64,000 nt of DNA from Chrysopilus asiliformis (taxonomy: Eukaryota; Arthropoda; Insecta; Diptera; Rhagionidae). Position numbers and translations under genes: made by a program. Where the stretch lies: contig OZ035961.1 in the NCBI GenBank assembly GCA_964034945.1, positions 368,001-432,000 of the forward strand. Direction: 5' to 3'. This document shows, piece by piece, positions 1 to 11,610 of this stretch (positions within the stretch are counted from its first letter, which is position 1; each line of letters starts with the position of its first letter). Below the pieces are notes generated by a model that worked only from the letters and a program-made list of their open reading frames with translations, was not told where the DNA came from and searched no databases.

Positions 1-100
1 CTAATCCAAATCAACGACTCTCAAAACCCTCCCATGTAGAAACAGATTGGGATAAAATACTTTAGGCCTGGCGACAGTTTAAACACGTACTAAAACGGTA

Positions 101-720
101 TCATGTAGAAAAACCCGTCGGCAGCCGATAGCGTGTATGGTCGACCTTAGATTTCCCGGCCGGTTGGTAAAAAAAATCAAAATTGTAAAATTCCTCCTCA
201 TAAGGTTGGGCATGTTTGTTTGGTATTAGGTATATTTGAAGACAACTTTGCACCAGCAAGGGAGTATTGTAGTGGCCGAAAAAAATTGTGGTCCGACAGT
301 GCAAGGTCAGGATTATACGGTGGATTCCTCAAAACTTCCCAACCAAACTCTGTCAATTTTTGGCGAGTCAGCAGATTTATAAGTGGTTTAACGTTGTCGA
401 GGTGGAGTACAACACCTTTCCTGTTGATCAATTCTGGCCATTTTTCCTCAAGCGGCCGCTTCAATCTCATTAATTGTTCGCAAAAGAGTGCAGAATCAAT
501 CGAATCAAGTGCAGAATCAACCAACCAAACATACTTCCTTGTCGACAGTCCTGACTTTGCCACTGTCTGTGCATATTCACGATCTTTTTCACATTATGTT
601 GTCATGCGTGATCCATTTTTCATCGCCTGTTACCAACAGCTACAAAAATGACTCGATGCCATTGCCTTCCTTTAGTGAATCGCAGGTGGATGCGATCCAT
701 TAAACGTCGAGCTTTTTTTT
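101..720 (-). pseudogene. Degenerate mariner transposase
   Basis: Relic of a Tc1/mariner transposase read on the minus strand. Near 570-640 the translation carries VTGDEKWITHDN, the block holding the first catalytic Asp of mariner enzymes. At 198-563 it continues through a GVVLHLDN block (second Asp) and PPYNPDLALSDHNFF (third Asp, DD34D spacing typical of mariner). The C-terminal part (about 101-300) lies in another frame, so at least one frameshift is present, and there is no full-length ORF. An intact mariner transposase is about 345 residues. No terminal inverted repeats were found. It is inactive as read. Confidence 0.85.
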
Positions 721-729
721 GGTATCCAC

Positions 730-2139
730 CTCTTTTCAAACGGTTTAACTCATTTTATGTTATAAATTGGACTACAACTTTCCTGAATTTCATAGTACCA
801 AAGATAAATACTTAAGAAAAGAGGCGCTTAAATATAAATTTAGATGTTTTTCACCTCAAATAATACGGACTTAAAATGTAAGAAGTGTTTTGTATAAAAT
901 CTAAAGTTGCAAATAAATTATTTTATCGGTTTTTAGCTAACTAATTTAAAATGTTCTAAGTCAATGAATAGTAATTATTGATAAATTATGAATTAACTGT
1001 TGTTTTGTGTTTTTCCATAAACAATTTTATAAAACAAAGCCAGAGCTGCAGGAAGAAAAAACGAAGGAAAATTCCCCTTTGTATGCTTTGTTCGGTTAAT
1101 ATTTATAGCTGGATTAGGAGCTAACTTTGGATTTGATTTAAAGTAAATGATCAACTTTAAGATAATTAGGTTTAATAATAAGAATTTTACCAATGAGTTA
1201 TGCGAAATTAGACTTTTTTCATATTTTATTTCAGCTTTATTTAAGGCATTAATATTTATATGTAGCTAAGACTTTTACTATTCCGAAATTAATTTATGAG
1301 ATTGGTTTTAGTTGAAGCTAAGAATAGAGCTCCCACTAAAAATAAAGAATTCCAAGAGCAATGTGAAAAGGATCAAATGCTAAATAGATACATGCTAGGA
1401 CAATTGGCTACCATTGGTACTAGACGCAAATTTCCTCTCTCCCTCAAAATTTCTGGACTTTTAAGTCGATTCCAACGGCTCATCAAACTACCAGACACAA
1501 GCTGAAAAAATTCTCGCTTCAATTTCAGAAAATATTTATGGATTTTCCATGGTAAACTCTTTTCGTTTACGAAACGTCAAAATGCCAGCCACAACCGAAC
1601 AAAGGATCTGCTGCTTGGGCCTAGTGAAAATCTCGGAATCGCGTCTGCAAACTGGGAGATCAATGGAAATCACTTGGGCAGTGAAAAGAAGACACCTCGC
1701 CGTCTGGAATTGTCGGGGAAAGAAAAAATTAAGGCGATTTAGTTTCTTACATGACGATGACACCAACAGATGCAAGAAATCAGAGCATACGTCGCACATT
1801 ATTGCAAAATCTGCTATTTCCCATAGATCACGGAGAGTATCCTTGGTACCATTCGTAGGCGCAGTAATTGATGACTATATTCTAACCAGTTTTACGTTGG
1901 CTCGGTTTAAAATTCACGGAAATTTTGCAAAAATTTTCTAACTTCACAAACTTTTCTTTGGCGTGAAGAAAACAGTGAGACACGTATTTCGACTCGAAAG
2001 TGTCGAAATTTGATTGGCGGGCTGGAGTGTCATGAATTTAATAAAGGCACTATTTAGACGATGAAATTTAGGTATGCGAATAGCCGAAATTTCGACACAA
2101 CGAAAACAGTGTTGCCATCTCTTTCGAGTAACCGTTGAG
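730..2139. other. AT-rich stretch, no gene supported
   Basis: Several ORFs of 60-130 codons cross this stretch (for example 1549-1941 on the plus strand) but none resembles a family I know, none has a convincing splice or start context, and overlapping ORFs occur on both strands. I see no RNA gene. Confidence 0.5.
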
Positions 2140-2141
2140 TA

Positions 2142-2777
2142 AAGGCTTAACTATAATCGACATAAGAACGCATATGTAAATGTCAAATTCCCAACGAATG
2201 TTGACATACATAGCTGTCAACATAAAAGCTAACCATAATAGGCATAGACTGACATAAGTAAAGTTAAATTTTTCTCGATAGTAATTGGCAAAGTTGAAGG
2301 AAAAAATGAGTGAATTGAAAAAAATTAAAGAAATATTTGAAATTGTGAAGTGCTTAAAAGAATTAAGTGACCTGAAAGATGAACTGGATGGATACGGCAG
2401 AAAGAAGCGTTCATGTGATGTACGAGAAATCAATCGCGACAGGAAAACGCACGGATACTACGTAGTCACCTTCTTAAAAATAAATAGGCTTGATCCGGAT
2501 CAATTTTTTATTCATACGAGAATGACCACAAATGTCTTTGACTATTTGTTGTCCTGCTTGAGTCCCTTTTTGGAAAAATTTTAGGTTATGTTCACTATTT
2601 ACATATGCCAGTTCCATTTGTATCGAATTATTCATGCTTAACGAATGTTTAACGAAGGTTTGAAATTGGCAACACTCTTGACATATGCATATTGTGGGTA
2701 TTAACACTGACTTTCTTATTCTGGAAATGACATATGCAGCTACATATGCGTTCTTATGTCGATTATAGTTAAGCCTT
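2142..2777. mobile_element. PIF/Harbinger-type element, internally deleted
   Basis: About 636 bp bounded by near-perfect inverted repeats of at least 37 bases: the left end starts AAGGCTTAACTATAATCG and continues to CATATGTA, and the right end is its reverse complement. TA flanks both sides (with the next base this could also be read as an imperfect TWA duplication). Inside, 2285-2584 (+) encodes 99 residues: a lysine/glutamate-rich N terminus, then LDPDQFFIHTRMTTNVFDYL, which resembles the N-terminal part of Harbinger nucleases. The catalytic core is missing, so it would need enzyme supplied in trans. The family call rests on that short motif; the inverted repeats are directly visible. Confidence 0.7.
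2285..2584 (+). pseudogene. Truncated Harbinger-like transposase ORF
   Basis: ORF of 99 codons inside the inverted-repeat element at 2142-2777. Residues 1-45 are charged and probably helical; residues about 68-99 (from LDPDQFF to LSPFLEKF) match in style the segment that precedes the nuclease domain of HARBI1-like proteins. A complete protein is around 350-450 residues, so this is only the first quarter, and none of the acidic catalytic residues is present. Expression is unknown. Confidence 0.5.
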
Positions 2778-2779
2778 TA

Positions 2780-3460
2780 GGTCTTATAGGGGAGCTCCAG
2801 TCAGTTCACGGGACGACTGTAAAAGTTTTGCTTGAATAAAAAAAGAAAACAGTGTTGAATATCAATTAGTGAAAACCAAATTTTGACGGCCACCTCAAAA
2901 CTCGTACTAAACAAATTTACGTGTTTGGATCCAATTTGTTATTTGACAGTCTGTAAGTTCTAATCATCTATAACTTTATGGACAAGTGCTGCGTAAAGTT
3001 ACATTTTATTTCTCGTTACCGTTTGTGTTTATTTTGATGTTGTTTTCCTTTTTTAATCCAAAATGTTCCAAACAAAATTAAAAAAAAAACCTTTTTAAAA
3101 TTTGGAACGTGTTGTAAAAATTGTGCGGAACATTTGGAAAATGTAAATTTAAAGTTCGCAAAAGGTTCGCAAAACGTTTAAAGATGTTTGACAAGTAAGG
3201 TTGATCGTTTAAATGGTCCCAAAAGTGAGTTCTTTAATTCTGATCGGAGTAATTGGAATGCTGTCAAAAATAAGAGGGCCACACGAAAAGCATAAGACGA
3301 AATAGAAGCGTTGACTATAGTGATTTGTGAGAAATTTTTTTTTCATTATTTAGTGCAAATATGCGAATTTCCTGAAAATTGCCGTGCTGGAATTTCAGAA
3401 ACATTAGATTGTCTAGCGATAAAAAACCCACGACTCATGTAATATTTCTAAACGTGGAAA
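2780..3460. promoter_or_regulatory. Upstream region of alpha-mannosidase II
   Basis: About 680 bp between the Harbinger element and the first codon of the mannosidase. It should hold the promoter and 5' UTR, but no clear TATA box was seen and no conserved element is claimed. Confidence 0.35.
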
Positions 3461-6400
3461 ATGATGCGAATCAGAAGAAAATTCGCATTTATTCTGTGTG
3501 CGGTTTTCGTTTTGGTGTTTCTTTTCCTCTATTTATTGATAAACTACTCTGTGCCGGCGGCAGACAAACAGGTATTTTAGAAATTAATTGTATTTTGTTG
3601 CACTTTGCATAACTTTTTTGGCTAACAAATTTATGATTTGCGTGCAAAAATCCGTATCATTTGTTTTGTGATTGTTATTGGTTTTTAATTAAAGCAAAAT
3701 TTACGTAATATTGAGAATAAATTAAAGCAGCTTGAAAATGGACTGCACCTCCACCACGAAGAAATGGGGCAAATAAAAAAGCAAATCGAAACTATTAGTG
3801 GAAAAACCGGCGATCAGCAACAACGGGAAAGGCAGCCCAACTCGAAACTAGTGCTCGACAAAAAGGATATGTACAAGGATCTAGTAATCAATGTCGACGA
3901 TGCTCAGAAATGTGCAATTCTCACAGATTCTACACCTCGGACAGATATTCAGGTGAGTTTCTCTATATTACCCGAAATATTAACTAAACCATCGTAAAAA
4001 TATTTTTTTTAGATGCTCGACATATACAACCAACTGCCATTTGATAATCCAGACGGAGGCGTATGGAAGCAAGGCTGGTCCATCAGATACGACTCTAAAG
4101 AATTCAATAAACATCATAAACTCAAAGTTTTCGTTGTGCCTCATTCCCACAATGATCCAGGTTTGATGCACTACGACAGAATTCTGGACTGCATTAACTT
4201 ATTTGTATATTTTAGGCTGGATAAAAACGTTTGACGAGTATTATGAGCATGACACTAAACAAATTTTGTCAAATATGCTGCGGCATTTGGCGGAAAATCC
4301 CGAAATGACTTTCATTTGGGCGGAGATATGCTATTTCTCCCGCTGGTTTGAATCTCTCTCAAAGAATTCAACTAACGTTATTAAAAAGTATAGTTTTACC
4401 AATTACAATTCATCGCCTAATTGCTGTTTTTATTTTAGTTTACTTAAAAAGAAGCAATTGGAATTCGTAACGGGAGGTGAGAAAACTATCCAAATAATTT
4501 TTGAATTTTTCTAAATTAGTGTTGAATATTCAAAGAGGAATTAATTTCAATAATTGAGAGTCCAAGAAACAATAATTGCTATTAATTTTATTATAAAAAC
4601 TAGATACAAAATTCATTAGTCTACGAACAAGAAAAAGGAAGCTGTCGGGAAGTATTACGTTAAATAAATTCTACTTTTAAGACCCAAACTGTTAGGCGTT
4701 AACAAGTAGCAAATGTCTATAAACAACGTCACGTAAATCTTTAGCTTTTCAAAAAAAAATGCCCTAATTTTTTGAGCAACATCCGAAAACTTCGTATCCG
4801 AATTTTGATCATATTTTCACATAAAAAAATTAAGTTTTGATTAACCGTTTCTCCAACAGGATGGGTGATGCCTGATGAGGCGAATTCCCACTGGGCAAGT
4901 GTTCTGATGCAACTGACGGAAGGACACGACTGGCTAAAAAGTCATTTGAATGTCACTCCAAGGTCGTCGTGGGCTATTGATCCATTTGGTCACAGTCCCG
5001 TTATGGCGTACATTCTAAAAAACTCTGGATTCGAGAATATGCTGATACAACGGACACATTATTCCATTAAAAAGCGATTAGCTAAGAAACAGGAGTTGGA
5101 ATTCCGTTGGAGACAAATTTGGGGTGTGTAATTTAGAGTTTACGATTTTTTCAAAAATAATTGTATCAATTTCTTTAGATGGTACGGGTGAAACAGATTT
5201 ATTAACCCACATGATGCCATTTTATTCGTACGACATACCTCATACGTGCGGACCAGATCCGAAAGTTTGCTGCCAATTTGATTTTAAACGATTAAGCGGA
5301 TACGGATTATCATGTCCCTGGCGGGTTGCACCACAAATTATAGACGATAATAATGTCGCTAAAAGGTTTGAGAAATTCGAAATTTATTCGAAATTCCAAA
5401 TTATTTGAATTCCAATTGCAGAGCTGAGTTAATATTGGATCAATGGCGAAAGAAATCTGCCCTGTATAAAACTCGATCGGTTCTAATACCTCTGGGGGAC
5501 GACTTCCGATACAGTCAGAGTACTGAGTGGGAAGTACAGCGGAAAAATTACGAGAAGCTCTTCGACTACATGAACAATGAATCGGAATTGTTTGTGGAGG
5601 CGAAATTCGGAACTCTCCAAGAATATTTCGATTCCGTTCGTAATGAGAAGTCATTGCTGGATTTTCCATCGTTGAGTGGGGATTTCTTCACCTACGCCGA
5701 TCGCGACGATCATTACTGGAGTGGATACTACACATCTAGACCGTATCACAAACGTATGGACAGAGTTTTGTTGCATTATATTCGATCAGCGGAAATGTTA
5801 CACGCTTGGCAGAAGTGGGACGAGACAACATCAGAATTTGATCAACTGCTAACTAAGGCTAGGCGTGCGTTATCGCTGTTCCAACATCACGATGGAATTA
5901 CGGGGACCGCGAAAAATCACGTCGTCATCGACTATGCAACTCAAATGCTGGACGCTGTGAAATCTTGTACGCATGTCATTCAGCAGGCTGTCTACAGACT
6001 CCTAACAAAATCAAATGTAATTTTTACCTTATTTCGTTGATGGCGCGGCGCTTCAAGAGTGGTTGATTTTCTAAAGCAAAACTTTTTTACAGATTTATTC
6101 CCCGGATTATAAATTCGTGTATTTTCATATGGATGACTCGCGCTGGCCAGGACCAAACAATAGTCGGCCAACGATTATTTTAGGTGCTGAACTTCCCACC
6201 AAGTACGTCGTTTTTCACAATTCTTTGCCACAATGGCGGGAAGAAATTGTTGAGCTGTACGTGTCGAAAGCATTTGTAAAAGTACGTATCTTTATTTATG
6301 TAAAACATTAACACATTGCCAACAAAAAATTATCAAGAGAGGTGCACCTAATGAGGAAGGATGCGTTGAGCCTTTTTCGAGAGTTACCGGGGAAACTAAA

Positions 6401-8180
6401 TATTCCATATGATCCGAAACTATCCAAGGAAAAAAAATTAAAAATCCTATTAAGATTTCTAAATTATTAAAATTTTAAAAATGTTTTTTTTTGTGCTGAG
6501 TATAGTCAAATCCATTTCTTAGAAGACTCCCCTTACAATTTTATATATGTATAAATGTATAAATATATAACAAAACACACATTTTATTTATGAGTTCAGG
6601 TAACAACATTTGATAATGAGGTAGTTGCTGCTCAGATAACCCCTGTATGGTCGTGGTACAAAGGAACTACCAGCATAACAGCCCCCCAAGCAACGCCGAC
6701 CAAATTTCGATTGCTTTTTAAAGTGAGAGTGCCACCACTTGGTCTTGCAACTTATATAATCCATTCAACGAATCAAGATGACACTGAATCGTTAGTGATG
6801 AGAATAATTTTCCAAATCCATAAGTTTTTATTACATGTTTCCGTATTAGGAAAACAACATTTGCAAAAATCTCGATCCTATCGACGACTCCATTCTCAGT
6901 AAGTATGGCTACTTATCCGGAACCTATAAAATTCGCCAAACCTCAGGAGAAATCTATTCGGATTGGCGAAGGGCCAACGGCAAGCTTCACTAAAAATGGT
7001 TTACTAAAATCCATCGCAATCGATGAGAATTCGGACAGTTTCCCAATTCATTTGGAGTTCTTAAAGTACGGAATACGTCGAGGTGGAGCCTTTAGCGGGG
7101 CGTATCTCTTCCTTCCGGATGGTCCAGCCACCCCACTGATGCTTGGCTCGCCGATAGTCCTGATTAGTGAAGGCGCACTCGAGTCAAGCGTAACCATCGG
7201 CCTGCCTTTTGCCAATCATCAAACCATCCTGCGAGGAGACGACATCGAAATACGAAATTTAGTGGACATTGGAAATTTAGGTAACACGGAGATTGCAATG
7301 CGAATTTCCAGCGGCATTAATAGCAATGATATTTTCTACACCGACCTGAATGGATTAAAGGTTTGTCTGTTTGTGTTAGAAATGCGAAACTTTTGCACGT
7401 TTTAACAATTTTCCGCCCTGTTAGATAATAAAGAGAAAACGCTTTCAAAAGATCCCACTGCAAGCAAATTACTATCCAATACCGTCGAGCATTTATATTG
7501 AGGACGAGGTTTTACGGTTAACTTTGCTGACCGCCCAGCCATTGGGTGGGTCCTCCCTGAAACCCGGCCAAGTCGAAATAATGCAAGATCGTCGATTAGA
7601 CCACGACGATGACCGTGGACTCGGGCAAGGAGTTCTTGATAATCAGCCTGTTTTGCACATCTTCCGATTGCTTCTGGAGCGTCGAGAGAGTTGCACTAAT
7701 AGACCAGTCGACTATCCTGGAGGATACTTGACGGTGAAGTCACACAATAGCCTTCAGACGCTACTTTATCCGATTGAGAAATTGGTATGGAATGAAAACG
7801 ACTGGGTTGGGGTGCAGGGTTCCTTTGGCAGTGAACATGAACCTTTGGAAAGTGGTTTTGAAATAACCGCAATGCGTAATTTACCGCGTCTCAATGGTAA
7901 GGAGATCAACAGCATTGGTTTAGTGGTCCATCGGCCATATTTGGAAGAGTGCAGCATGGATGTTCACAGGGAAGGAGTTGTATGTTTTCATTCCTTTATT
8001 AGTAAATATTCTATTAATTGGTACATTTTTTAGGCAAATTTAAAACGTCTCCTGAATTCAAACGACGATAAAGAGAGTTTTGAGGCACCACTAACGCTGC
8101 TTAAAAAGGACAAATTGTTAACAACAGATGATATAAGTTTCTGTCCTATGGATATAAAAGCTTTTATAATGCAAAGATGA
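3461..8180 (+). CDS. alpha-Man-IIa: Golgi alpha-mannosidase II (GH38)
   Basis: Trims two mannoses from GlcNAcMan5GlcNAc2 during N-glycan maturation; a type II membrane enzyme of the Golgi lumen. Thirteen exons: 3461-3571, 3695-3952, 4013-4160, 4216-4387, 4439-4476, 4860-5123, 5179-5365, 5422-6016, 6093-6281, 6600-6790, 6850-7360, 7425-7979, 8034-8180. All phases agree and give 1121 residues, close to the roughly 1108 of the fly enzyme. Residues about 8-27 form the signal anchor. HSHNDPGW (about 166-173) supplies zinc ligands, AIDPFGHS (about 280-287) contains the nucleophile Asp, and QHHDGITGT (about 545) is the family block. The segment GLGQGVLDN and the C-terminal half also fit GH38. The start is the first of two adjacent ATGs, just before the anchor. 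Intron 5 is the longest (383 bp). The IIa rather than IIb paralogue is my judgement from overall similarity. Confidence 0.95.
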
Positions 8181-8570
8181 CTGACTTAAGTTTATATCTT
8201 AGTTTACTACTATTGAATATTTGTGATATGTAAAATACTTTTTTGTTTCCTTAATTTTTTTAATTGCTAATAGCACGATGATATTAAACCTCAAACAGCT
8301 CTTTAAAGACAATTTTTTTATCATTTTAATTTTTTTCAGTTTTAGAAATTGACGAAATGTACTAAAAGCAAGAATTATTTGACTTGTGAAAAAGTATCAC
8401 TATACGAAAGGAAATATAATTTATTTGATAATACAATTTACTGATGTTTTACTAAAAGTTAATTGATTTTATCTTGAATGATTTCGCTGGCGAGATAAAT
8501 CCGACGGCTCTAAAACAATTAAAAATTAGAATTAAGTAAAACAATTAAAAATTAGAACGAAACTATTAGT
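8181..8570. other. Convergent intergenic spacer
   Basis: Contains the 3' ends of the mannosidase (+) and the coiled-coil gene (-). AT-rich; a short direct repeat of AAAACAATTAAAAATTAGAA occurs near 8511-8557. No gene seen. Confidence 0.5.
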
Positions 8571-9089
8571 TTATTCAGTTGATTTATTCAACGAGTGTAT
8601 AAGATATTTGACTTTCTTAATATTCTGATCCATCAGAGCCCTATTTTGCTCGCAGCGTTTCAGGAAGTCTCTCTCAGTCGAAATGCTGTTCTCGAGGGAA
8701 GTTCGCAGCTTGCTAACCATATTCTGTTGTCCAACTAAAAAAGTCTCTAGTGTGCCGGAAACTCCTTGTTGTAGTTCGGTACCTGAAAATAATTTTTTAA
8801 TTAAAATCAAGTAAAACGACGTAATTCTATTACTTTTTTGCACAGAAGTTTGGATATTTTCCTCCAGCTTTTGTTTGAAGGTATCTGAACGGCGTTTTTC
8901 TTCGCTACGAAGTTCTGCTTTTCTGGAACAAATACTTTCATCCAAGCCTGGTAAATTTATGATTCTTGGTGGCTCAATAATAGCTTCCGTTTCTTCATAA
9001 TGACACAAATTCACCAGGATTTTTCTCGAGATTTTCCTTTCACCGGTTTTGGTAGTTTTACCAGAACGAGTTCCATTGGCAGCCATCAT
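8571..9089 (-). CDS. Small coiled-coil protein, function unknown
   Basis: Two exons on the minus strand, 9089-8834 and 8782-8571, joined by a 51-base intron with GT..AG borders; the join splits a Ser codon and keeps the frame, giving 155 residues. The first of two adjacent ATGs (9089) is taken as the start; an in-frame TTG further upstream is not. Residues 1-25 are basic and Thr/Ser-rich, 30-60 contain a short Pro/Ile-rich segment, and from about 58 to the end the sequence is charged and helical with heptad-like spacing, consistent with a coiled coil. There is no signal peptide, membrane segment or enzyme motif. I do not recognise the family; a kinetochore, centrosome or vesicle-tether subunit would look like this, but that is a guess. 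It lies tail to tail with the mannosidase gene. Confidence 0.7.
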   Translation of the reverse strand: MMAANGTRSGKTTKTGERKISRKILVNLCHYEETEAIIEPPRIINLPGLDESICSRKAELRSEEKRRSDTFKQKLEENIQTSVQKSNRITSFYLILIKKLFSGTELQQGVSGTLETFLVGQQNMVSKLRTSLENSISTERDFLKRCEQNRALMDQNIKKVKYLIHSLNKSTE

Positions 9090-9650
9090 GTTTTGCAACT
9101 GTTCCTTTGTTTCCGGCTACTATCTAGATTGCTTTTGTTTTAAACCGTTAACGTGCAGTGAGTCACGTGTGAACTTTTTACGTTTCCAATTTTGTGATTT
9201 GAATTAGTAGAGTACCATGATTTGGACGGAAGTTCGTGTTTTTTTTTATTTTCAATCAATTTTTAAAAGTTGACTCAGAGCTTTTGAAGAAAAATACATA
9301 AAGATGGTTAATTTTTGGTAAGCACTAAAATTTTTAATAGAAGAAAAAATTAATATTTTTTCCTATCAACTTTATAGTCAATATTGTTTCCCCTATAAAT
9401 TTTATTTTCCTGAATATATATTTTATTATTATATTAAGTTGTCTGTAGCAATAGATAAAACAAATAAATAAAACTTCTGTTTCTTTTCGGCAGTTGCAAT
9501 TTCCTTAAAAATGATTTATTATATCAAAAACTTTAAATAAATTCAAACTCACTACAGAGAAAAAGTCTGACTTTATTTATTTATAAATTTGTCTATGGAA
9601 TAGTACGGATTTCTACAAACAATTGATACAACTTTTCTGTATTTTAGAAC
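9090..9650. other. Intergenic spacer
   Basis: AT-rich; expected to contain the promoter of the coiled-coil gene (minus strand) and the 3' UTR of HSPBAP1. No ORF or RNA gene supported. Confidence 0.5.
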
Positions 9651-11253
9651 TTATGTTATTTCTTTAGAATATGACTTCAGAAATAAATTTCTTACATTTT
9701 CTATAACTTTTGGGTTACATAATGAATTAATTAAGACTTCTTTTATGAAATCCAATGGTTTATTTTGGGATTTGACCAACCGATAGCGTTCATTGGATGC
9801 TTGCATTAACATTAAAAATTCTTCTGTAGAAATTTTCGTCACGGGAGTTACATTTAATTTCTTAGTAATATCAGTTAATTGTTCATTCGATAGAAATTGA
9901 TAATCGTAAAGAGACTCAGTCAATTGCTGACTTAATGTTTGGTCCGCCAGATATTTTAGAATGGGAAGTAAATAATTTTCCTCATTACTGTCCACAGTCT
10001 AATAAAAATATTTAAATGTAGTCAAACAATCACAAAAAAATAATATTCATGTTGGTACCTCATTTGGATTCAAGATGTGAAATTTTTCAATATCGGTTGT
10101 ATTTTTTGTAAATTTTTCTATCAAACATTTTACAATGCACTCGTCCAGTCGACTATTGACATCACATTTCTACAGCAATAAAAAAAACACTAAATTTAAT
10201 GCATTTATAGTATAAAAAATACTCTACCAATGGTAACCAAGTGTTAATACTCAGGGAAACCTCCAAGGATTCGACATAATGCCACCAATGCTTCGGAACA
10301 ATCAGAATATCGCCAGGATTTAGAATACATTTAAAGCAATTATCCTGAAATTCTACAACAATCGTTGAATTGAATAGATTTTTTCTAAAAATTACATCTT
10401 ACTATCGAACTGGTCAAATGAATTGGGACTATAGAAGTTTTCTTTGCAGTAAACACTCGACTCTTCATAAGGTATTCTTGTAGGGGTCAGTTTAGCTTCC
10501 GGTGGAAAGAGAAGCCATAATTTGCTATACAAATAATGTTTTCCAAATCGAGAATTAAGAATTTGTTATAAAAGATAAGAGATTTACCTTCCATAAACCT
10601 GAACGACTATGTTGCAGCCGTATGTATCGAAATGGCAAGGAGTGTTTGCTCCTTTGGAACTAAGCCAAAACATAGATTCCTGACACTTTGTAGTGCCCAG
10701 GAATGCAAAATCAATCCCTTTTCTGCATGCTTCCGGTATGTCTTCAATGTTCTTGTAACCGTAAGCTATCCAGTTTTCCTCCAAAAAAGTTATTGTCTTT
10801 TGAGTGCAATTTCTTCCTACCAAATTGATTAAATTTAATTTTACTTTAGATCGATGTTTCTCAAATTGTGGAGTATCGTTGTGGTATTTTTGCGCTGCTT
10901 CAAATTCTATAAATTGTTCACCTTTGTCTGAAACAAAGGTTCCTTTTTATTAAAATTTTAACATTAACATTGTACTGAAATATTTCAAATTTCGAATTAG
11001 ATTTATTGTTTAACAAATACGATAATTTCTGATCGTGCTTTATTTTTTACTAAAAGCTCAACATTTAATCTCAATAAAAAGCTAGTAATTTAAAGTGTTT
11101 GTTCATAATACCTGAAGAAATATTGTTGTTGAATAGTTCGCACCACTCAACAAAAGACATATTAAAGCAGCTCCAAGGAATATCGACATCCTTTATTAAA
11201 TACGGAGTTTTTGCATTTAAAAGAAAATTTCTATACAATTCTGCTTTCTCCAT
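9651..11253 (-). CDS. HSPBAP1: HSPB1-associated protein 1-like JmjC protein
   Basis: Six minus-strand exons: 11253-11112, 10927-10588, 10524-10403, 10352-10228, 10169-10059, 9998-9651, 395 residues. The N terminus [12 protein letters not shown] leads into a JmjC domain. TPCHFDTYG (about 145-155) gives the His-x-Asp iron ligands, and [12 protein letters not shown] (about 220) supplies the distal His; both are standard for Fe(II)/2-oxoglutarate oxygenases. Exon 3 carries the WLLFPPE block found in HSPBAP1/FIH-type JmjC proteins. The C-terminal 150 residues are helical and unassigned. Exon 4 needs the AG before AATTTCAGG; using the nearer CAG would break the frame. The substrate is not known from sequence. 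The next gene, Ir40a, is in the same orientation but separated by about 360 bp. Confidence 0.85.
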
Positions 11254-11610
11254 TTGTACAAATTAAAAACTGTTAGGTTAGGTTGTTGTTGATCAAAACA
11301 AACCGCACAGGGTGTTTACGAAATTATATCATAAATGTTTGCTCTAACATTTTTAACGCGTTGTAGAATTAATCGACGGAAAAAAAATAAATTTTACCAT
11401 TTTGTTTCCCATTGCGGTTTGTGCTCTTAACAGAGTTGCTGCTAAGCGGGTAATTCGCAGTACATATGTGACAAGAAAGGCAACGGGTTTTAGGATTTTG
11501 TTTTTAGCTGTTTGTGCTGCTAACCGGGTTCCTCTTAAGCGGGTGTCCGACTGTATTTTTTCATAATAAAAAATTTCTGCGGTTGAAAGAATGGTAAAGT
11601 TTAAAACTTT
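11254..11610. repeat. Spacer with possible pogo-type transposon end
   Basis: Between HSPBAP1 and Ir40a. At about 11415-11553 two related segments occur, one ending GCTGCTAAGCGGGTAATTCGCAG and one containing GCTGCTAACCGGGTT followed by CTCTTAAGCGGGTGTCCGAC. The latter, read on the minus strand, starts GTCGGACACCCGCTTAAGAG, similar in style to terminal repeats of pogo/Tigger elements. No matching second end was found, so this is a fragment at most. Confidence 0.3.

Noticed and set aside
220..651. 143-codon plus-strand ORF
   Set aside because: It is antisense to the mariner relic, whose minus-strand frames carry recognisable transposase blocks.
993..1941. ORFs of 66, 69, 87 and 130 codons
   Set aside because: No family resemblance, overlapping on both strands, no splice partners or promoter.
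5310..5669. 119-codon minus-strand ORF
   Set aside because: Shadow of mannosidase exons 7-8.
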